Positions 37,169 through 46,755 of a DNA stretch of 64,000 nucleotides are shown here, in pieces. The stretch covers positions 124,001 to 188,000 of the forward strand of contig CAVQBP010000007.1 in assembly GCA_963710745.1 (NCBI GenBank), in the 5' to 3' direction. The first letter of the stretch is position 1, and each line of letters begins with the position of its first letter. The notes beneath the pieces were generated by a model. That model was given only the letters and a program-made list of their open reading frames with translations, was not told the DNA's origin and ran no database searches. The stretch is from CAVQBP01 sp963710745 (GTDB lineage Bacteria; Bacteroidota; Ignavibacteria; Ignavibacteriales; Ignavibacteriaceae). The translations under genes were made by a program, and so were the position numbers.

Positions 37169-38029
37169 CTAAGCAGATTTCTTTTTGCGGGCTTTTGTTG
37201 TTTTTTTCTCTGCCTTCTCTTTTTTCACCGTTCCTTTTGCTTTTTCCATCGGCATTTTTTCTTTCTTGGCTTGCTCAAGACTTTGTTTGAGAGCAGCCAT
37301 TATATCGGTAACAGGTTTCACTTCTTTTGACGTTGCGATAAATTCTTTTCCTTCAGCTTTTGATTCAATCAGTTCTTTCAGGGCATCCTGGTATTTATCT
37401 TTTAATTCAATCTTATCCATTGTAGTTGTCATTGATTCAACAAGTGTTTTTGCCAGTTTAAGCTGATCCTTATCTGCTTTCACTCCGTTTAATTGCGGGA
37501 CACTGCTTATTTTTCTCAATTCATTAGGATAGCGGAGTTTAAACATTATCATGCCGTTTTCTTCAGGTGAAATCATAACTACATCTTCTCTATCTCTCAT
37601 AATAACCTTTCCAATACCCATTTTACCTGTTTCTTTTAAAGTTTCTGTAAACAAGGCATAGGCTTTTTTACCAACTTCACCATCAGGTCCGATAAAATAA
37701 GGTGAATCATAGAGCATAGGTGAAACTTCGGAAGCATTAACAAATCCTTCAATCTCAATAGTTCTTGTGCTTTCGAGTTTTATTTTTTGGAGATCTTCAT
37801 TATCTATAATCACATACTGATCCGGCTGAAATTCATAACCTTTTACAATTTCATCGTTAGAAAGAATATTTCCGCATTTTTTACATTTTTTTTCATAACC
37901 TACTCTTCCATGATCTTTTCTGTGAAGCTGGTTAAAGCTAATCGTGCTGGAAGATTCTGCTGCACTATACAGGTTAACCGGAATTGTAACGAGAGAAAAA
38001 CGGATAAATCCTTTCCAGATGGCTCTCAT
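37169..38029 (-). CDS. ku: Ku protein of non-homologous end joining
   Basis: A 286-residue bacterial Ku. It begins MRAIWKGFIRFSLVTIPVNL, the standard opening, followed by a CKKCG motif and the core segments DPF-like YDSPYFIGPDGEVGKKAYAL and IGKVIMRDREDVVMISPEENG (given in part), ending in a long lysine-rich tail (about 255-286). Ku homodimers ring broken DNA ends and recruit LigD. The Lys tail is typical for DNA binding and ligase stimulation. LigD parts lie at 44216-46740 and, broken, at 8813-10733. Confidence 0.96.
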   Translation of the reverse strand: MRAIWKGFIRFSLVTIPVNLYSAAESSSTISFNQLHRKDHGRVGYEKKCKKCGNILSNDEIVKGYEFQPDQYVIIDNEDLQKIKLESTRTIEIEGFVNASEVSPMLYDSPYFIGPDGEVGKKAYALFTETLKETGKMGIGKVIMRDREDVVMISPEENGMIMFKLRYPNELRKISSVPQLNGVKADKDQLKLAKTLVESMTTTMDKIELKDKYQDALKELIESKAEGKEFIATSKEVKPVTDIMAALKQSLEQAKKEKMPMEKAKGTVKKEKAEKKTTKARKKKSA

Positions 38030-38228
38030 TTCTTCACCTCTTATTTTAATTATTATTATACAGGAACAGCTAAAGTAACTTATTAAATAAATCGGGCAGT
38101 TAGATTACAATTAAAAATTAAAAGAATCAATCTTTTTTTAAAACCGTATTATCTTCAGCACAGTAACAAAATATTATAAAAACTTCATTTTTATTAACTT
38201 TGGGCTGAACTTTACAGGTATTATACAA

Positions 38229-38879
38229 ATGAAAAAATACCAACACATTATCTGGGACTGGAACGGAACTTTGTTCGATGATGTTGAACTCTGCCATAAT
38301 ATAATTAATAGACTTTTGATAAGAAATAAAATTGAAAAAATCTCGTTGCAAAAGTATAGAGATATATTTGATTTTCCTGTAAAAAAGTATTATCAAAATG
38401 CAGGATTGGATTTTAATAAAACTTCTTTTGAGATTTTGGGGAAAGAGTTCATGGATGAATATGAAGAAAGAAAATTCGAATCATCTGTTTTTAATGAAAT
38501 AAAGGATGTCTTAGAATCAGTCCGGTTATTAGGACTAACCCAATCTATATTATCGGCTTACCATCATGATTCTCTTGTTAAGATTACAGAACATTTCGGA
38601 ATAAAAAATTATTTCATCGGCTTAAACGGACTTGATAATATTTATGCTGCCGGTAAAATTGACATAGGGAAAGAGTGGATAAAAAAATCAGGATATAAAA
38701 AAGGAGAGGTCGTGTTAATCGGCGATACCATTCACGATTTTGAGGTGGCTGAAGCAATTGGTACCGATTCTATTTTGATAGCAAGCGGTCACCAATCCAA
38801 AGAACGATTACTGGAATGCGGTGTTCCGGTATACGATGATTTGAATTCATTAAAGCGAGAATTACTCAAGAATCACTAA
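38229..38879 (+). CDS. HAD-superfamily phosphatase (phosphoglycolate phosphatase-like)
   Basis: A 216-residue HAD hydrolase. The nucleophile motif is IIWDWNGTLFDD (about 8-19, Asp-x-Asp replaced by Asp-x-Asn in DWNGT), which is unusual since the second Asp normally acts as acid/base. Motif II is the Ser of LSAYHH, the Lys is near KEWIKK, and motif III is LIGDTIHDFEVAEAIG. A cap domain lies between. It resembles Gph-like phosphatases. The DWNGT variation is found in some family members. Substrate unknown. It is divergent from Ku. Confidence 0.85.
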   Translation: MKKYQHIIWDWNGTLFDDVELCHNIINRLLIRNKIEKISLQKYRDIFDFPVKKYYQNAGLDFNKTSFEILGKEFMDEYEERKFESSVFNEIKDVLESVRLLGLTQSILSAYHHDSLVKITEHFGIKNYFIGLNGLDNIYAAGKIDIGKEWIKKSGYKKGEVVLIGDTIHDFEVAEAIGTDSILIASGHQSKERLLECGVPVYDDLNSLKRELLKNH

Positions 38880-38917
38880 TTGTTAAATTCAAGCTGGTCC
38901 AAGAGTTCATGTCCAAA

Positions 38918-38947
38918 ATTCATCCATTCAGATCATTCATCCATTCA
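38918..38947. repeat. Two copies of ATTCATCCATTCA separated by GATC
   Basis: A 13-base unit appears twice (38918-38930 and 38935-38947). The same unit lies once at 31362-31374 with an inverted relative nearby. It sits between the HAD and permease stops. Confidence 0.6.
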
Positions 38948-38976
38948 GGGGATGTTTTCATGTGGAGCATACAACT

Positions 38977-40200
38977 TTACTCATATCTTAAAGCCTCTAT
39001 CGGGTCTAAATTGGAAGCTTTTACAGCGGGATAAACCCCAAATAATATACCTACAAAAGTTGTAACAATCAGACCGATAATAATCCATTCGACCGGTAAT
39101 ATTACAGGAACACTAAGAACAACTGCAATTATGTTTCCGCCGATCACTCCTAGGATAATTCCGATTAAACCTCCGATCTGGCTTAATACAATTGCTTCCA
39201 TTAAAAATTGAGATCTGATCATTATCTTTCTTGCTCCGATAGCCTTTCTGATTCCGATTTCTTTTGTCCTTTCAGTTACACTTACCATCATAATGTTCAT
39301 TATTCCAACTCCTGCAGCGACAAGAGCGATAAATGCAACAACCGCAGCCCCGAGCCGGAAATATTTTGTAATATCATTAAACTGAGAAACAAGCTGATCA
39401 TTGGTTACTATTTCAAAATCATTTTCTTTCCCGGGAGATATCTTTCTTATTTTCCTTAAAGCACCTATCACCTCATCCATTGTTTCAGAGATTTTGGATT
39501 TTGAAGGAGCCATAACTGTATAAGTTCCGCTTCTTCTGTCTCCGTAATATTTCTTGAAAACAGAGAGAGGAATGGTTACAAAATTATCCTGGCTTGCCCC
39601 TAAAACACTTCCCCGTTTTTCATATACACCTATAACTTTAAGATTCATCATGTCTATTCTGACATCCTGCCCAATAGGATAAATATTTTTAAATAGCTTA
39701 TCGGCCACATCACTCCCCAGAACACAAACCATGTGTGTATAATTTTCATCCTGTAAATTTATACCTCTTCCCGTGCCGACTACCAGATCGTTTACCGTTA
39801 ATTCATCCAGGTTGAGACCTTGAAGTTGAACGGTTGGATTGGTTTTCTCATTACCGTATTTAACAACCATTGAATTTTTATCTAAAGAAATCCCAACCGC
39901 TTGAGGAAGTTTTACTGATTCTTTTAGTCTTTCGCCCTGTTCAATTGTAAGGTCAGGCCTGTTATGGTATTTTCTCCATTCTCTTGGACCCATAATGGCC
40001 GGAAATTTTTGAACCACAAAATTATTTGTCCCTAAAGAATTAAATGCCGATTCCACACTGCTTTGAATTGCTCCTATTGCAGTCATGACAATAATTATAG
40101 AAAATAATCCTATTGCTATTCCAAGTAAAGTTAAAATAGATCTTAATTTATTTTTTATGAGAGAACCTAAAGCCATTTTGATACTTTCAAGAACAAGCAT
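38977..40200 (-). CDS. MacB/FtsX-type ABC transporter permease
   Basis: A 407-residue permease with one N-terminal helix (about 18-42), a periplasmic MacB-type domain and three C-terminal helices (about 282-400). The FtsX signature TERTKEIGIRKAIGA (about 309-323) and the end NLDPIEALRYE are typical. MacB-family permeases do not move substrate through the membrane but transmit force to periplasmic partners. It begins 6 bp after the preceding permease gene, so they form an operon and perhaps a heterodimer. No ATPase gene is adjacent. Confidence 0.9.
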   Translation of the reverse strand: MLVLESIKMALGSLIKNKLRSILTLLGIAIGLFSIIIVMTAIGAIQSSVESAFNSLGTNNFVVQKFPAIMGPREWRKYHNRPDLTIEQGERLKESVKLPQAVGISLDKNSMVVKYGNEKTNPTVQLQGLNLDELTVNDLVVGTGRGINLQDENYTHMVCVLGSDVADKLFKNIYPIGQDVRIDMMNLKVIGVYEKRGSVLGASQDNFVTIPLSVFKKYYGDRRSGTYTVMAPSKSKISETMDEVIGALRKIRKISPGKENDFEIVTNDQLVSQFNDITKYFRLGAAVVAFIALVAAGVGIMNIMMVSVTERTKEIGIRKAIGARKIMIRSQFLMEAIVLSQIGGLIGIILGVIGGNIIAVVLSVPVILPVEWIIIGLIVTTFVGILFGVYPAVKASNLDPIEALRYE

Positions 40201-40206
40201 TTCAAA

Positions 40207-41451
40207 CTAATCCTTTCTCAGTGCTTCTACAGGGTTTAATCTCGAAGCTTTATAGGCCGGTAAAAATCCGGAAACAACTCCAACACCTGAAGAAATAATT
40301 AAAGCGAGCACAACAATACTAATGGGCATAGCCGTCGGCAAAAATTGATTTATTAGAAGACTTAAAGGAAAAGAAATAATTAATCCGATTATACCTCCAA
40401 TTAAACATATAATAGCAGCTTCTGATAAAAACTGAATAAGGATTGACCAGGTTTTTGCTCCGACAGCTTTCCGAATGCCAATTTCATTGGTTCTTTCTGT
40501 TACGGAAACGAACATAATGTTCATTATACCGATAGCGCCGACAAATAATGCAAGTGAAGTTATAACAATTCCCGCTATGGAAATTACACCAACGGTTTTA
40601 TCATAAACTTCTTTAAATACTTCCTGCTGATTAATTGCAAAATCGTCCGGTGTTCCCGGAGGATCCTTTCTTATTACTCTCATTATTGAACGGACTTCTT
40701 CCTTTACATCTTCTACATTTTTTTCATTTGCAACCTTAACATCTATTCTTAGTCTCCCTCTTTGTTGTCCGAAAATTTTTTCAAAAACACCAAGCGGCAT
40801 AATAACCTGACCATCCATGCTGAAGCTGCCGAAAAGTGCACTGCCTTGCTTCTCCAAAACACCTACCACTCTCATTGGTTCATTATTTACTTTTATTGTT
40901 TTGTTAATCGGGCTTCCATATGGGAATAATGCATCTGCAATATCTCTGCCGATTACGCAGACATTTCTTGAGGATTTTACTTCAAGGTCGCTCATGAACC
41001 TTCCCTGTTCAGGAATCGTATTGGCTGTTTCCATATATTCGGCAGTCGTACCATAAACTACTGTAGATGTTGCTGTATATTTGTCTCTTTCAATTGTTGC
41101 ACCAAAAGTTCGTTTATTGGGGGCAATTGCTTTTACTGCCGGGTTATCTTGTAATTTGTCTCTTAATCTTTCATACTGTTCATAAGTAATGTCTTTTCTA
41201 TTACGGTAATAACTCCAGTCATGTCCGGCAAACCATGCGAATTTATCTATGTATAAAACATCGGAACCAAAAGAGGAAATTGAACTGATAAATGCTTTTT
41301 CCAGCCCCACAATTGCCGTTGACATTGTAGTTACTGCAACTATCCCGATTATAATTCCTAAAGTTGTAAGGAAAGCACGCATTTTATTTGCACGTATCGC
41401 CCGCAGTGAAATTAATATTCCTTCTTTTATATCAATTAAAAATTTCTTCAA
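40207..41451 (-). CDS. MacB/FtsX-type ABC transporter permease (second)
   Basis: A 414-residue paralogue of the next gene with the same layout: N-terminal helix (about 22-48), periplasmic domain, three C-terminal helices, FtsX motif TERTNEIGIRKAVGA (about 318-332) and end RLNPVEALRKD. It is first in the two-gene operon. The missing ATP-binding subunit and membrane-fusion protein must be encoded elsewhere or the pair is an orphan. Confidence 0.9.
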   Translation of the reverse strand: MKKFLIDIKEGILISLRAIRANKMRAFLTTLGIIIGIVAVTTMSTAIVGLEKAFISSISSFGSDVLYIDKFAWFAGHDWSYYRNRKDITYEQYERLRDKLQDNPAVKAIAPNKRTFGATIERDKYTATSTVVYGTTAEYMETANTIPEQGRFMSDLEVKSSRNVCVIGRDIADALFPYGSPINKTIKVNNEPMRVVGVLEKQGSALFGSFSMDGQVIMPLGVFEKIFGQQRGRLRIDVKVANEKNVEDVKEEVRSIMRVIRKDPPGTPDDFAINQQEVFKEVYDKTVGVISIAGIVITSLALFVGAIGIMNIMFVSVTERTNEIGIRKAVGAKTWSILIQFLSEAAIICLIGGIIGLIISFPLSLLINQFLPTAMPISIVVLALIISSGVGVVSGFLPAYKASRLNPVEALRKD

Positions 41452-41826
41452 CTGAAAAATATCTTTCTGATTTATTTGAAAAAATTAAATATAAGCATTA
41501 ACCATGAAAAAAATTATGACTTAATAAGTTATAGACACAATTCTGCACATTATGGTTTAAAAATCAGAGCATTTAATTGTTTACTTAAACCCAAACGTGT
41601 TAAAAACTTGGATATATATCAGGGAGCAAAAGCCCGAACTTATTTAGAATTTTCATACATGAATTTCTAATTAATAAAAAATGCTTTAATTTAGTCTATT
41701 GTTTTGTGCATTTTATAGTAAAAAAACTATTAAGAAGATAAAACACATTTTATCCGGTTAAATAAAAAAGCAGTTTGCACATCTCAGTTAAATAACAAAA
41801 TTATTTAATATTTTACAGGAATTCTC
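41452..41826. other. Intergenic region between permeases and oligoendopeptidase
   Basis: An AT-rich divergent promoter region of 375 bp. A 64-codon frame at 41476 shows no recognisable domain and no ribosome site, so it is not called as a gene. Confidence 0.5.
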
Positions 41827-43692
41827 ATGCCTAAAACAAAATACTTTATTATATCTTTATTGATAATACCTTTCTTTGCAATTAATGCGCAAACATTGGA
41901 CAGGAAAGATATTCCGGAGAAATATAAATGGAATTTGCAGGATGTGTATAAATCAATAAATGATTGGAAAGCAGATCTTAATAAAATCACATCTCAAATA
42001 AAGGATGTTGAAAAATATAAAGGTAAGCTGGGTGAAAATGCCGGAACTTTTTATGATGCTTTAAATTCATATTTTAATTTGCAGAAAGAATTCGTTAAGC
42101 TTTATGATTATGCAAGTAAGCTGAGCGATGAGAATTTAAATATCTCGGCAAACCAGGCATTGAAACAGCAGGCTTCAAACCTTGGGACAAAGATTTCAGA
42201 AAGCACTGCTTTTTTTAAACCTGAAATTTTAGAAATAGATACATCAAAAATAAAACAGTATTTTAATGAGAGAAAAGATCTTGAGCAATTTAGTGTGTTT
42301 GTTAATAATATTTTAAGATTAAAGGCACACACTCTTTCAAAAGAAGGTGAAGAATTGCTGGCTAGCTTCGGCTCAGTTACCGATACGCCTTATGATGTCT
42401 ACAGCATTTTTAATAATGCTGAAATGCCCAGCCCGGAAGTTAAACTTTCAACCGGTGAAGAAGTGAAGCTGACATCTTCGAGTTATACAAAATACAGAGC
42501 AGTTGAAAACAGAGAAGACAGGGAAAAAGTATTTAAATCTTTTTTTGAAAATTACGGGAATTTCCAGAATACTCTGGGCGCGAATCTGGCAGGAAAAGAA
42601 AAATCCGATTATGTATACGCTAAAGACAGAAATTATAAATCATCTTTAGACGCTTCCCTGGCACCAAATAATATTCCAACATCTGTTTATGAAAATTTGA
42701 TTACCCAGATCCATAACAGCCTCCCTACATTGCACAGGTTTCTGCAATTGAAGAAGAAAATGCTGGCTTTAGACACTCTTCATTATTACGACTTATATAC
42801 CCCGATTGTAAAACAGGTAAAAATGAATTTTACAATCGAACAAGGCCAAAAGGTTATATTGGATGCACTTAAACCTCTGGGAGAAAAATATCTGGCAACG
42901 GTTCAAAAAGCATTTAACGACAGATGGATAGACTATTTGCCTAATACGGGGAAGAGGAGCGGAGCTTATTCTTCAGGAGCTTCTTATGATTTTCACCCAT
43001 ATATTTTAATGAACTGGAATGATGATTATTATTCAGTCTCGACTTTAGCACATGAACTCGGCCATACAATGCATAGTTATTTTTCAAACAAAAACCAGCC
43101 TTATGCCAAATCGGATTATCCGATTTTTGTTGCTGAAATTGCTTCAACATTAAACGAAAGTCTTTTGAACGATTACATGATTCAGCATGCTAAATCAAAA
43201 GAAGAAAAGCTTTATCTTCTTGGAAGTTATCTGGAGTTGTTAAGAACCACAATTTTCAGACAGACACTTTTTGCAGAGTTTGAACTTGATGCTCATCAAA
43301 TGGCTGAAAAAGGTGAACCGATTACAGGAGAAATTCTGAGCAAGCTCTATTACAAATTAACTAAAGATTATTATGGAAATGATAAAGGTGATTGTATTGT
43401 TGATCCATATATCGCATACGAATGGGGGTTTATTCCTCATTTCTACTATAATTATTATGTTTACCAGTATGCAACCTCTATTATCTATGCAACAGCATTG
43501 TCCGAAAAAATAATTAAAGATGGTCAGCCTGCAGTAGATAATTATTTTAAATTATTAAAAGGCGGAGATTCTAAATTTCCGATTGAGTTAATTAAAGAAG
43601 CCGGAATTGATCCTTTATCTGCAGAACCTTTTAAAATTACTATGGATAAAATGAATAAGATAATGGATCAGATTGAAGCAATTATTAAATAG
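41827..43692 (+). CDS. pepF: Oligoendopeptidase F (M3 family) with signal peptide
   Basis: A 621-residue M3B zinc peptidase. The catalytic site is LAHELGHTMHSYF with His409, Glu410, His413; the third ligand is the Glu of FVAEIASTLNES. The N-terminal PepF domain is seen from WNLQDVYKS. Residues 1-21 (KTKYFIISLLIIPFFAINA) form a cleavable signal peptide, so this copy is exported, unlike the cytosolic PepF of Firmicutes. It would cut short peptides in the periplasm. Single gene with a strong terminator. Confidence 0.93.
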   Translation: MPKTKYFIISLLIIPFFAINAQTLDRKDIPEKYKWNLQDVYKSINDWKADLNKITSQIKDVEKYKGKLGENAGTFYDALNSYFNLQKEFVKLYDYASKLSDENLNISANQALKQQASNLGTKISESTAFFKPEILEIDTSKIKQYFNERKDLEQFSVFVNNILRLKAHTLSKEGEELLASFGSVTDTPYDVYSIFNNAEMPSPEVKLSTGEEVKLTSSSYTKYRAVENREDREKVFKSFFENYGNFQNTLGANLAGKEKSDYVYAKDRNYKSSLDASLAPNNIPTSVYENLITQIHNSLPTLHRFLQLKKKMLALDTLHYYDLYTPIVKQVKMNFTIEQGQKVILDALKPLGEKYLATVQKAFNDRWIDYLPNTGKRSGAYSSGASYDFHPYILMNWNDDYYSVSTLAHELGHTMHSYFSNKNQPYAKSDYPIFVAEIASTLNESLLNDYMIQHAKSKEEKLYLLGSYLELLRTTIFRQTLFAEFELDAHQMAEKGEPITGEILSKLYYKLTKDYYGNDKGDCIVDPYIAYEWGFIPHFYYNYYVYQYATSIIYATALSEKIIKDGQPAVDNYFKLLKGGDSKFPIELIKEAGIDPLSAEPFKITMDKMNKIMDQIEAIIK

Positions 43693-43710
43693 AGACCATC
43701 CTTTAAAATC

Positions 43711-43736
43711 CTGGCTGTGCTCATAAACACAGCCAG
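43711..43736 (+). terminator. Terminator of pepF
   Basis: CTGGCTGTG / CACAGCCAG, a 9-bp perfect stem with 8-base loop, lies 18 bp after the stop codon. The following T-run is weak. Confidence 0.65.
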
Positions 43737-43943
43737 CACTTCCAATAATTATTATAATTCATTCGCATTTTTTAGAGTTTTTATGGTCATGATATGCACC
43801 TGATGAGGGAGAATCACTACTTATCGATTTTGAAATAATACCGGATATCTATTTAATAATTTGGTAATATTATCTTAATCCCGTGTTAATATGAAAACCT
43901 TATTTTTGCAATAAACCTTTTCTATAATAATAAGTAAGAATAT

Positions 43944-44219
43944 ATGATTGAAATAATGATACACAATCTTAAGGGTGGGTTATCTGAAACTAAGCTGCCG
44001 GGGATTATTATTCATCAGTTGCTAGTAGCGCTAATTGCAGGATTAGTGGGTTTTAGTACTTTTTTTGCTACTCTTGTTCTCTTTAAGCTTTATAATCATC
44101 TAATCGGACATATGCCCGCTTTCACAATAGATACTAGTGATATCTTGTTATCATCCGTGGGATTTATATGTTTGTTCCTGATATCTTTTTTGGATAATTC
44201 TTCAAAAAAGAAAAGTTAA
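43944..44219 (+). CDS. Small membrane protein of unknown function
   Basis: A 91-residue protein with two predicted helices (about 24-47, LLVALIAGLVGFSTFFATLVLF; and 68-84, LLSSVGFICLFLISFL). It ends in a lysine-rich tail DNSSKKKS. No family is recognised. Its stop codon overlaps that of the convergent ligD by 4 bp. The start ATG has no strong ribosome site. Confidence 0.5.
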   Translation: MIEIMIHNLKGGLSETKLPGIIIHQLLVALIAGLVGFSTFFATLVLFKLYNHLIGHMPAFTIDTSDILLSSVGFICLFLISFLDNSSKKKS

Positions 44220-46093
44220 TTTTTGTTTTGGAGCTTTTCTAATTTCTGAATTGACCTGTTAACATCAATTCCTTTTCCTAAGACACCTTTAAAAATATCT
44301 CCGGTTTCATTCAAGCGGCCGGGTATATTTAATATTGTAAAATTTTGAGGTGATAGTCCGGGTTTTACTTCTTCCCAATATAACGGAGCAGCTACAGTTG
44401 CATGCGGTTTTGGCCGGACACTATAAGGTGCAGCTAAGGTTTGACCCGATCTGTTTTGAAGGTAATCCAGATATACTTTCTTTTTTCTTTTTGACGGGCT
44501 TCTTTCCAGGCTTGTGAATTCAGGAATTCGATTGTTAACAATCTTTGCTATAAGATATGCAAAATCTTTTGCTACTTTATAGTCATATTTTGCACCCAAG
44601 GGGACATAAATGTGTAAGCCTGTTGCACCCGAAGTTTTACAGAAACTTTCAATATCTAATTCATCGAGCACATCTTTTACAGCCAGGGCGGTATCTATTA
44701 CTTTTTCAAAAGAAATATCTTCCGGGTCAAGATCTATAACAAAATAATCAGGATTTTCAATATTTGTAATTCTGGAAAACCATGGATTTATCTCAATACA
44801 CCCCAGATTAGCCATATAAACTAATGTAGCCTCATCATTGCATATCATGAAATTAATTTCTTTATCGTTAGATTCAGAATAAATTCTTTTAGTCTTTACC
44901 CAGCCGGGATGTTTTTGAGTAATATCTTTTTGAAAAAAACTTTTACCATTAATTCCATTTGGATGCCGATTTAATGATTGCGGTCTGTCAATCAGATATG
45001 GAAGCATAAAGTTTGAAACTTTTCTGTAATAGTTAACCAGGTCGCCTTTTGAAAATCCTTCTTCCGGCCAATATATTTTATTAAGATTAGTAAGCTTGAT
45101 ATTATGATCATTTATTACAATTTCGGGATTTTTGTCCGGTTCATTATTTTGCTGATTATCGGGAGAGAAATCTTTAGAGATTTCTTTAATAACGTCTTTT
45201 GCTTTTTTATCCTCACGCATGCCCATATAAACAGGATGACGCATTAATTCTTCTTCTGTCCACTCTGAAAATGAAATTTCGCAGACCAGCTCAGGTTCAA
45301 TCCAGGTTGCCGGAGTATTTGTTTTCGGAACTATTTTAAACGGACATTTTTTTCTAATTAACGGTTCAAATTTTTTTCTTAAAAGTTCCAGGTCTTGTTC
45401 TGTAAATCCGCCCCCGGAATGACCGATATAAACCAGTTCGCCTCCTTCATAAGCTCCGAGGATCAAAGCTCCCAAATTTTTCCTGCTCCCTTTAGGCTTT
45501 GTAAACCCGCAGATAATTGCTTCCTGCTCCTTTCTAAGTTTCAGTTTAATCCATTCGCTGCTTCTTTTGTTAAGATGGTATTTACTCTTTTTATCTTTTG
45601 CCAATATGCCTTCAAGATTTTTTTCTTCGGCAATTTTATAAAATAATCTTCCTTCTTTTTCAATATGATCGCTGTATTTTAAATCCGGTAAATCCGGTAA
45701 AATTTGTTTTAATATTTCTTTCCGTTTAATTAATGGAAGGCCTTTCAAATCATAGCCGTCCAGGTAAATTATATCAAAAATATAATAGAGCAGATTTCCT
45801 TTCCCTGTTTTTTGGAAGTTCTGCAGAAGCTGAAACTTTGAGACTCCATTCTCATCAACGGAAACTATTTCACCGTCAAATATCAAATTATGTTCAATAA
45901 ATGCTAAAGATTCTGCCACGGGTTTGAATTTCTCGTTAAAAGATATATTATTTCTAGAATAGAGATATACTTCTCTATTTTGAATTTCAGCAACAGCCCT
46001 GTATCCATCCCACTTGATTTCAAATAACCAATCATTATCATCAAAAGCTTCGTTTCCTTTAACGGCAAGCATAGGTTTGATTTTATGGGGCAT
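44216..46093 (-). CDS. ligD: LigD: ATP-dependent DNA ligase fused to polymerase
   Basis: A 625-residue protein with ligase first and polymerase second. The ligase has the adenylation Lys27 in EIKWDGYRAV, motif III FDGEIVSVDENG, EGILAKDKKSKY (motif IV) and IKLKLRKEQEAI (motif V), then an OB fold. From about residue 325 comes the primase-polymerase domain with RPQSLNRHPNGINGKSFFQK, the catalytic Asp pair in VIDLDPEDI, TSGATGLHIYVPLG and SVRPKPHATVAAPL. It joins and fills broken ends in Ku-dependent end joining. The phosphoesterase domain found at the N-terminus of some LigD proteins is encoded separately 53 bp upstream. Intact, unlike the copy at 8813. Confidence 0.95.
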   Translation of the reverse strand: MPHKIKPMLAVKGNEAFDDNDWLFEIKWDGYRAVAEIQNREVYLYSRNNISFNEKFKPVAESLAFIEHNLIFDGEIVSVDENGVSKFQLLQNFQKTGKGNLLYYIFDIIYLDGYDLKGLPLIKRKEILKQILPDLPDLKYSDHIEKEGRLFYKIAEEKNLEGILAKDKKSKYHLNKRSSEWIKLKLRKEQEAIICGFTKPKGSRKNLGALILGAYEGGELVYIGHSGGGFTEQDLELLRKKFEPLIRKKCPFKIVPKTNTPATWIEPELVCEISFSEWTEEELMRHPVYMGMREDKKAKDVIKEISKDFSPDNQQNNEPDKNPEIVINDHNIKLTNLNKIYWPEEGFSKGDLVNYYRKVSNFMLPYLIDRPQSLNRHPNGINGKSFFQKDITQKHPGWVKTKRIYSESNDKEINFMICNDEATLVYMANLGCIEINPWFSRITNIENPDYFVIDLDPEDISFEKVIDTALAVKDVLDELDIESFCKTSGATGLHIYVPLGAKYDYKVAKDFAYLIAKIVNNRIPEFTSLERSPSKRKKKVYLDYLQNRSGQTLAAPYSVRPKPHATVAAPLYWEEVKPGLSPQNFTILNIPGRLNETGDIFKGVLGKGIDVNRSIQKLEKLQNKN

Positions 46094-46146
46094 TTTTGTT
46101 TTTGGAAGGTGTTTCAGGTCCGGGAAATTTATTTTAGTGCCGGTTT

Positions 46147-46740
46147 TTACTTTTTTTTTGGCTTTTCGTTATTTGCCATATCTTCAATTGTTCTGTCGGA
46201 TAATACCGAACGATCCTCATCAAGAATATCTCTGGTTGAAGCAAATTTATCTTTATGTTTGATCAATAACCATTGCTTATCACCCCTGTTTTTCATTTTT
46301 ACCAGAACAAATTCTCCCTTAAGCTTTTGCCCTTCAAGGTAAAATTTAAAATCTCCCTTTTCGTAGTCTTCTTTTAAAAGATTTTCGCTTTCTTTTCTAT
46401 CGTCAGTATTAATAGCATGGTAGGTACCTTCATCCCAAACGATGACTTCACCTGCACCGTATTCCCCATCGGGAATGGTTCCTTCAAAATTGCGGTAGTC
46501 ATAAGGATGATCTTCCACATGCATTGCCAGTCTTTTAACTTTGGGGTCAATTGAAGGTCCTTTAGGAACGGCCCAGCTTTTTAATACCCCTTCAAGCTCC
46601 AGCCTGAAATCATAATGGAGATTTTTTGCAGCATGTTTTTGAACAACAAAACGAAGTTTACTTTTACTTGATTTTGTATTTCCTTTCGGTTCCGAAGTTT
46701 TTCGGAAATCCCTTTTCTGATTATATTCTTTTAGCCCCAT
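46147..46740 (-). CDS. LigD 3'-phosphoesterase domain protein
   Basis: A 197-residue stand-alone phosphoesterase. The active-site residues are visible in VQKHAAKNLHYDFRLE (His-x5-His-x-Asp) and in MHVEDHPYDY; further signature IPDGEYGAGEVIVWDEGTY is complete. In LigD this domain removes 3'-phosphate and 3'-ribonucleotides to leave ends fit for ligation. N- and C-terminal parts are Lys-rich. It precedes ligD in the same direction, reproducing the PE-LIG-POL order with a break between PE and LIG. Confidence 0.93.
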   Translation of the reverse strand: MGLKEYNQKRDFRKTSEPKGNTKSSKSKLRFVVQKHAAKNLHYDFRLELEGVLKSWAVPKGPSIDPKVKRLAMHVEDHPYDYRNFEGTIPDGEYGAGEVIVWDEGTYHAINTDDRKESENLLKEDYEKGDFKFYLEGQKLKGEFVLVKMKNRGDKQWLLIKHKDKFASTRDILDEDRSVLSDRTIEDMANNEKPKKK

Positions 46741-46755
46741 ATAGTATATAGAATA

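Noticed and set aside
41476..41670. 64-codon frame before pepF
   Set aside because: No ribosome site, no domain and composition like surrounding intergenic DNA.
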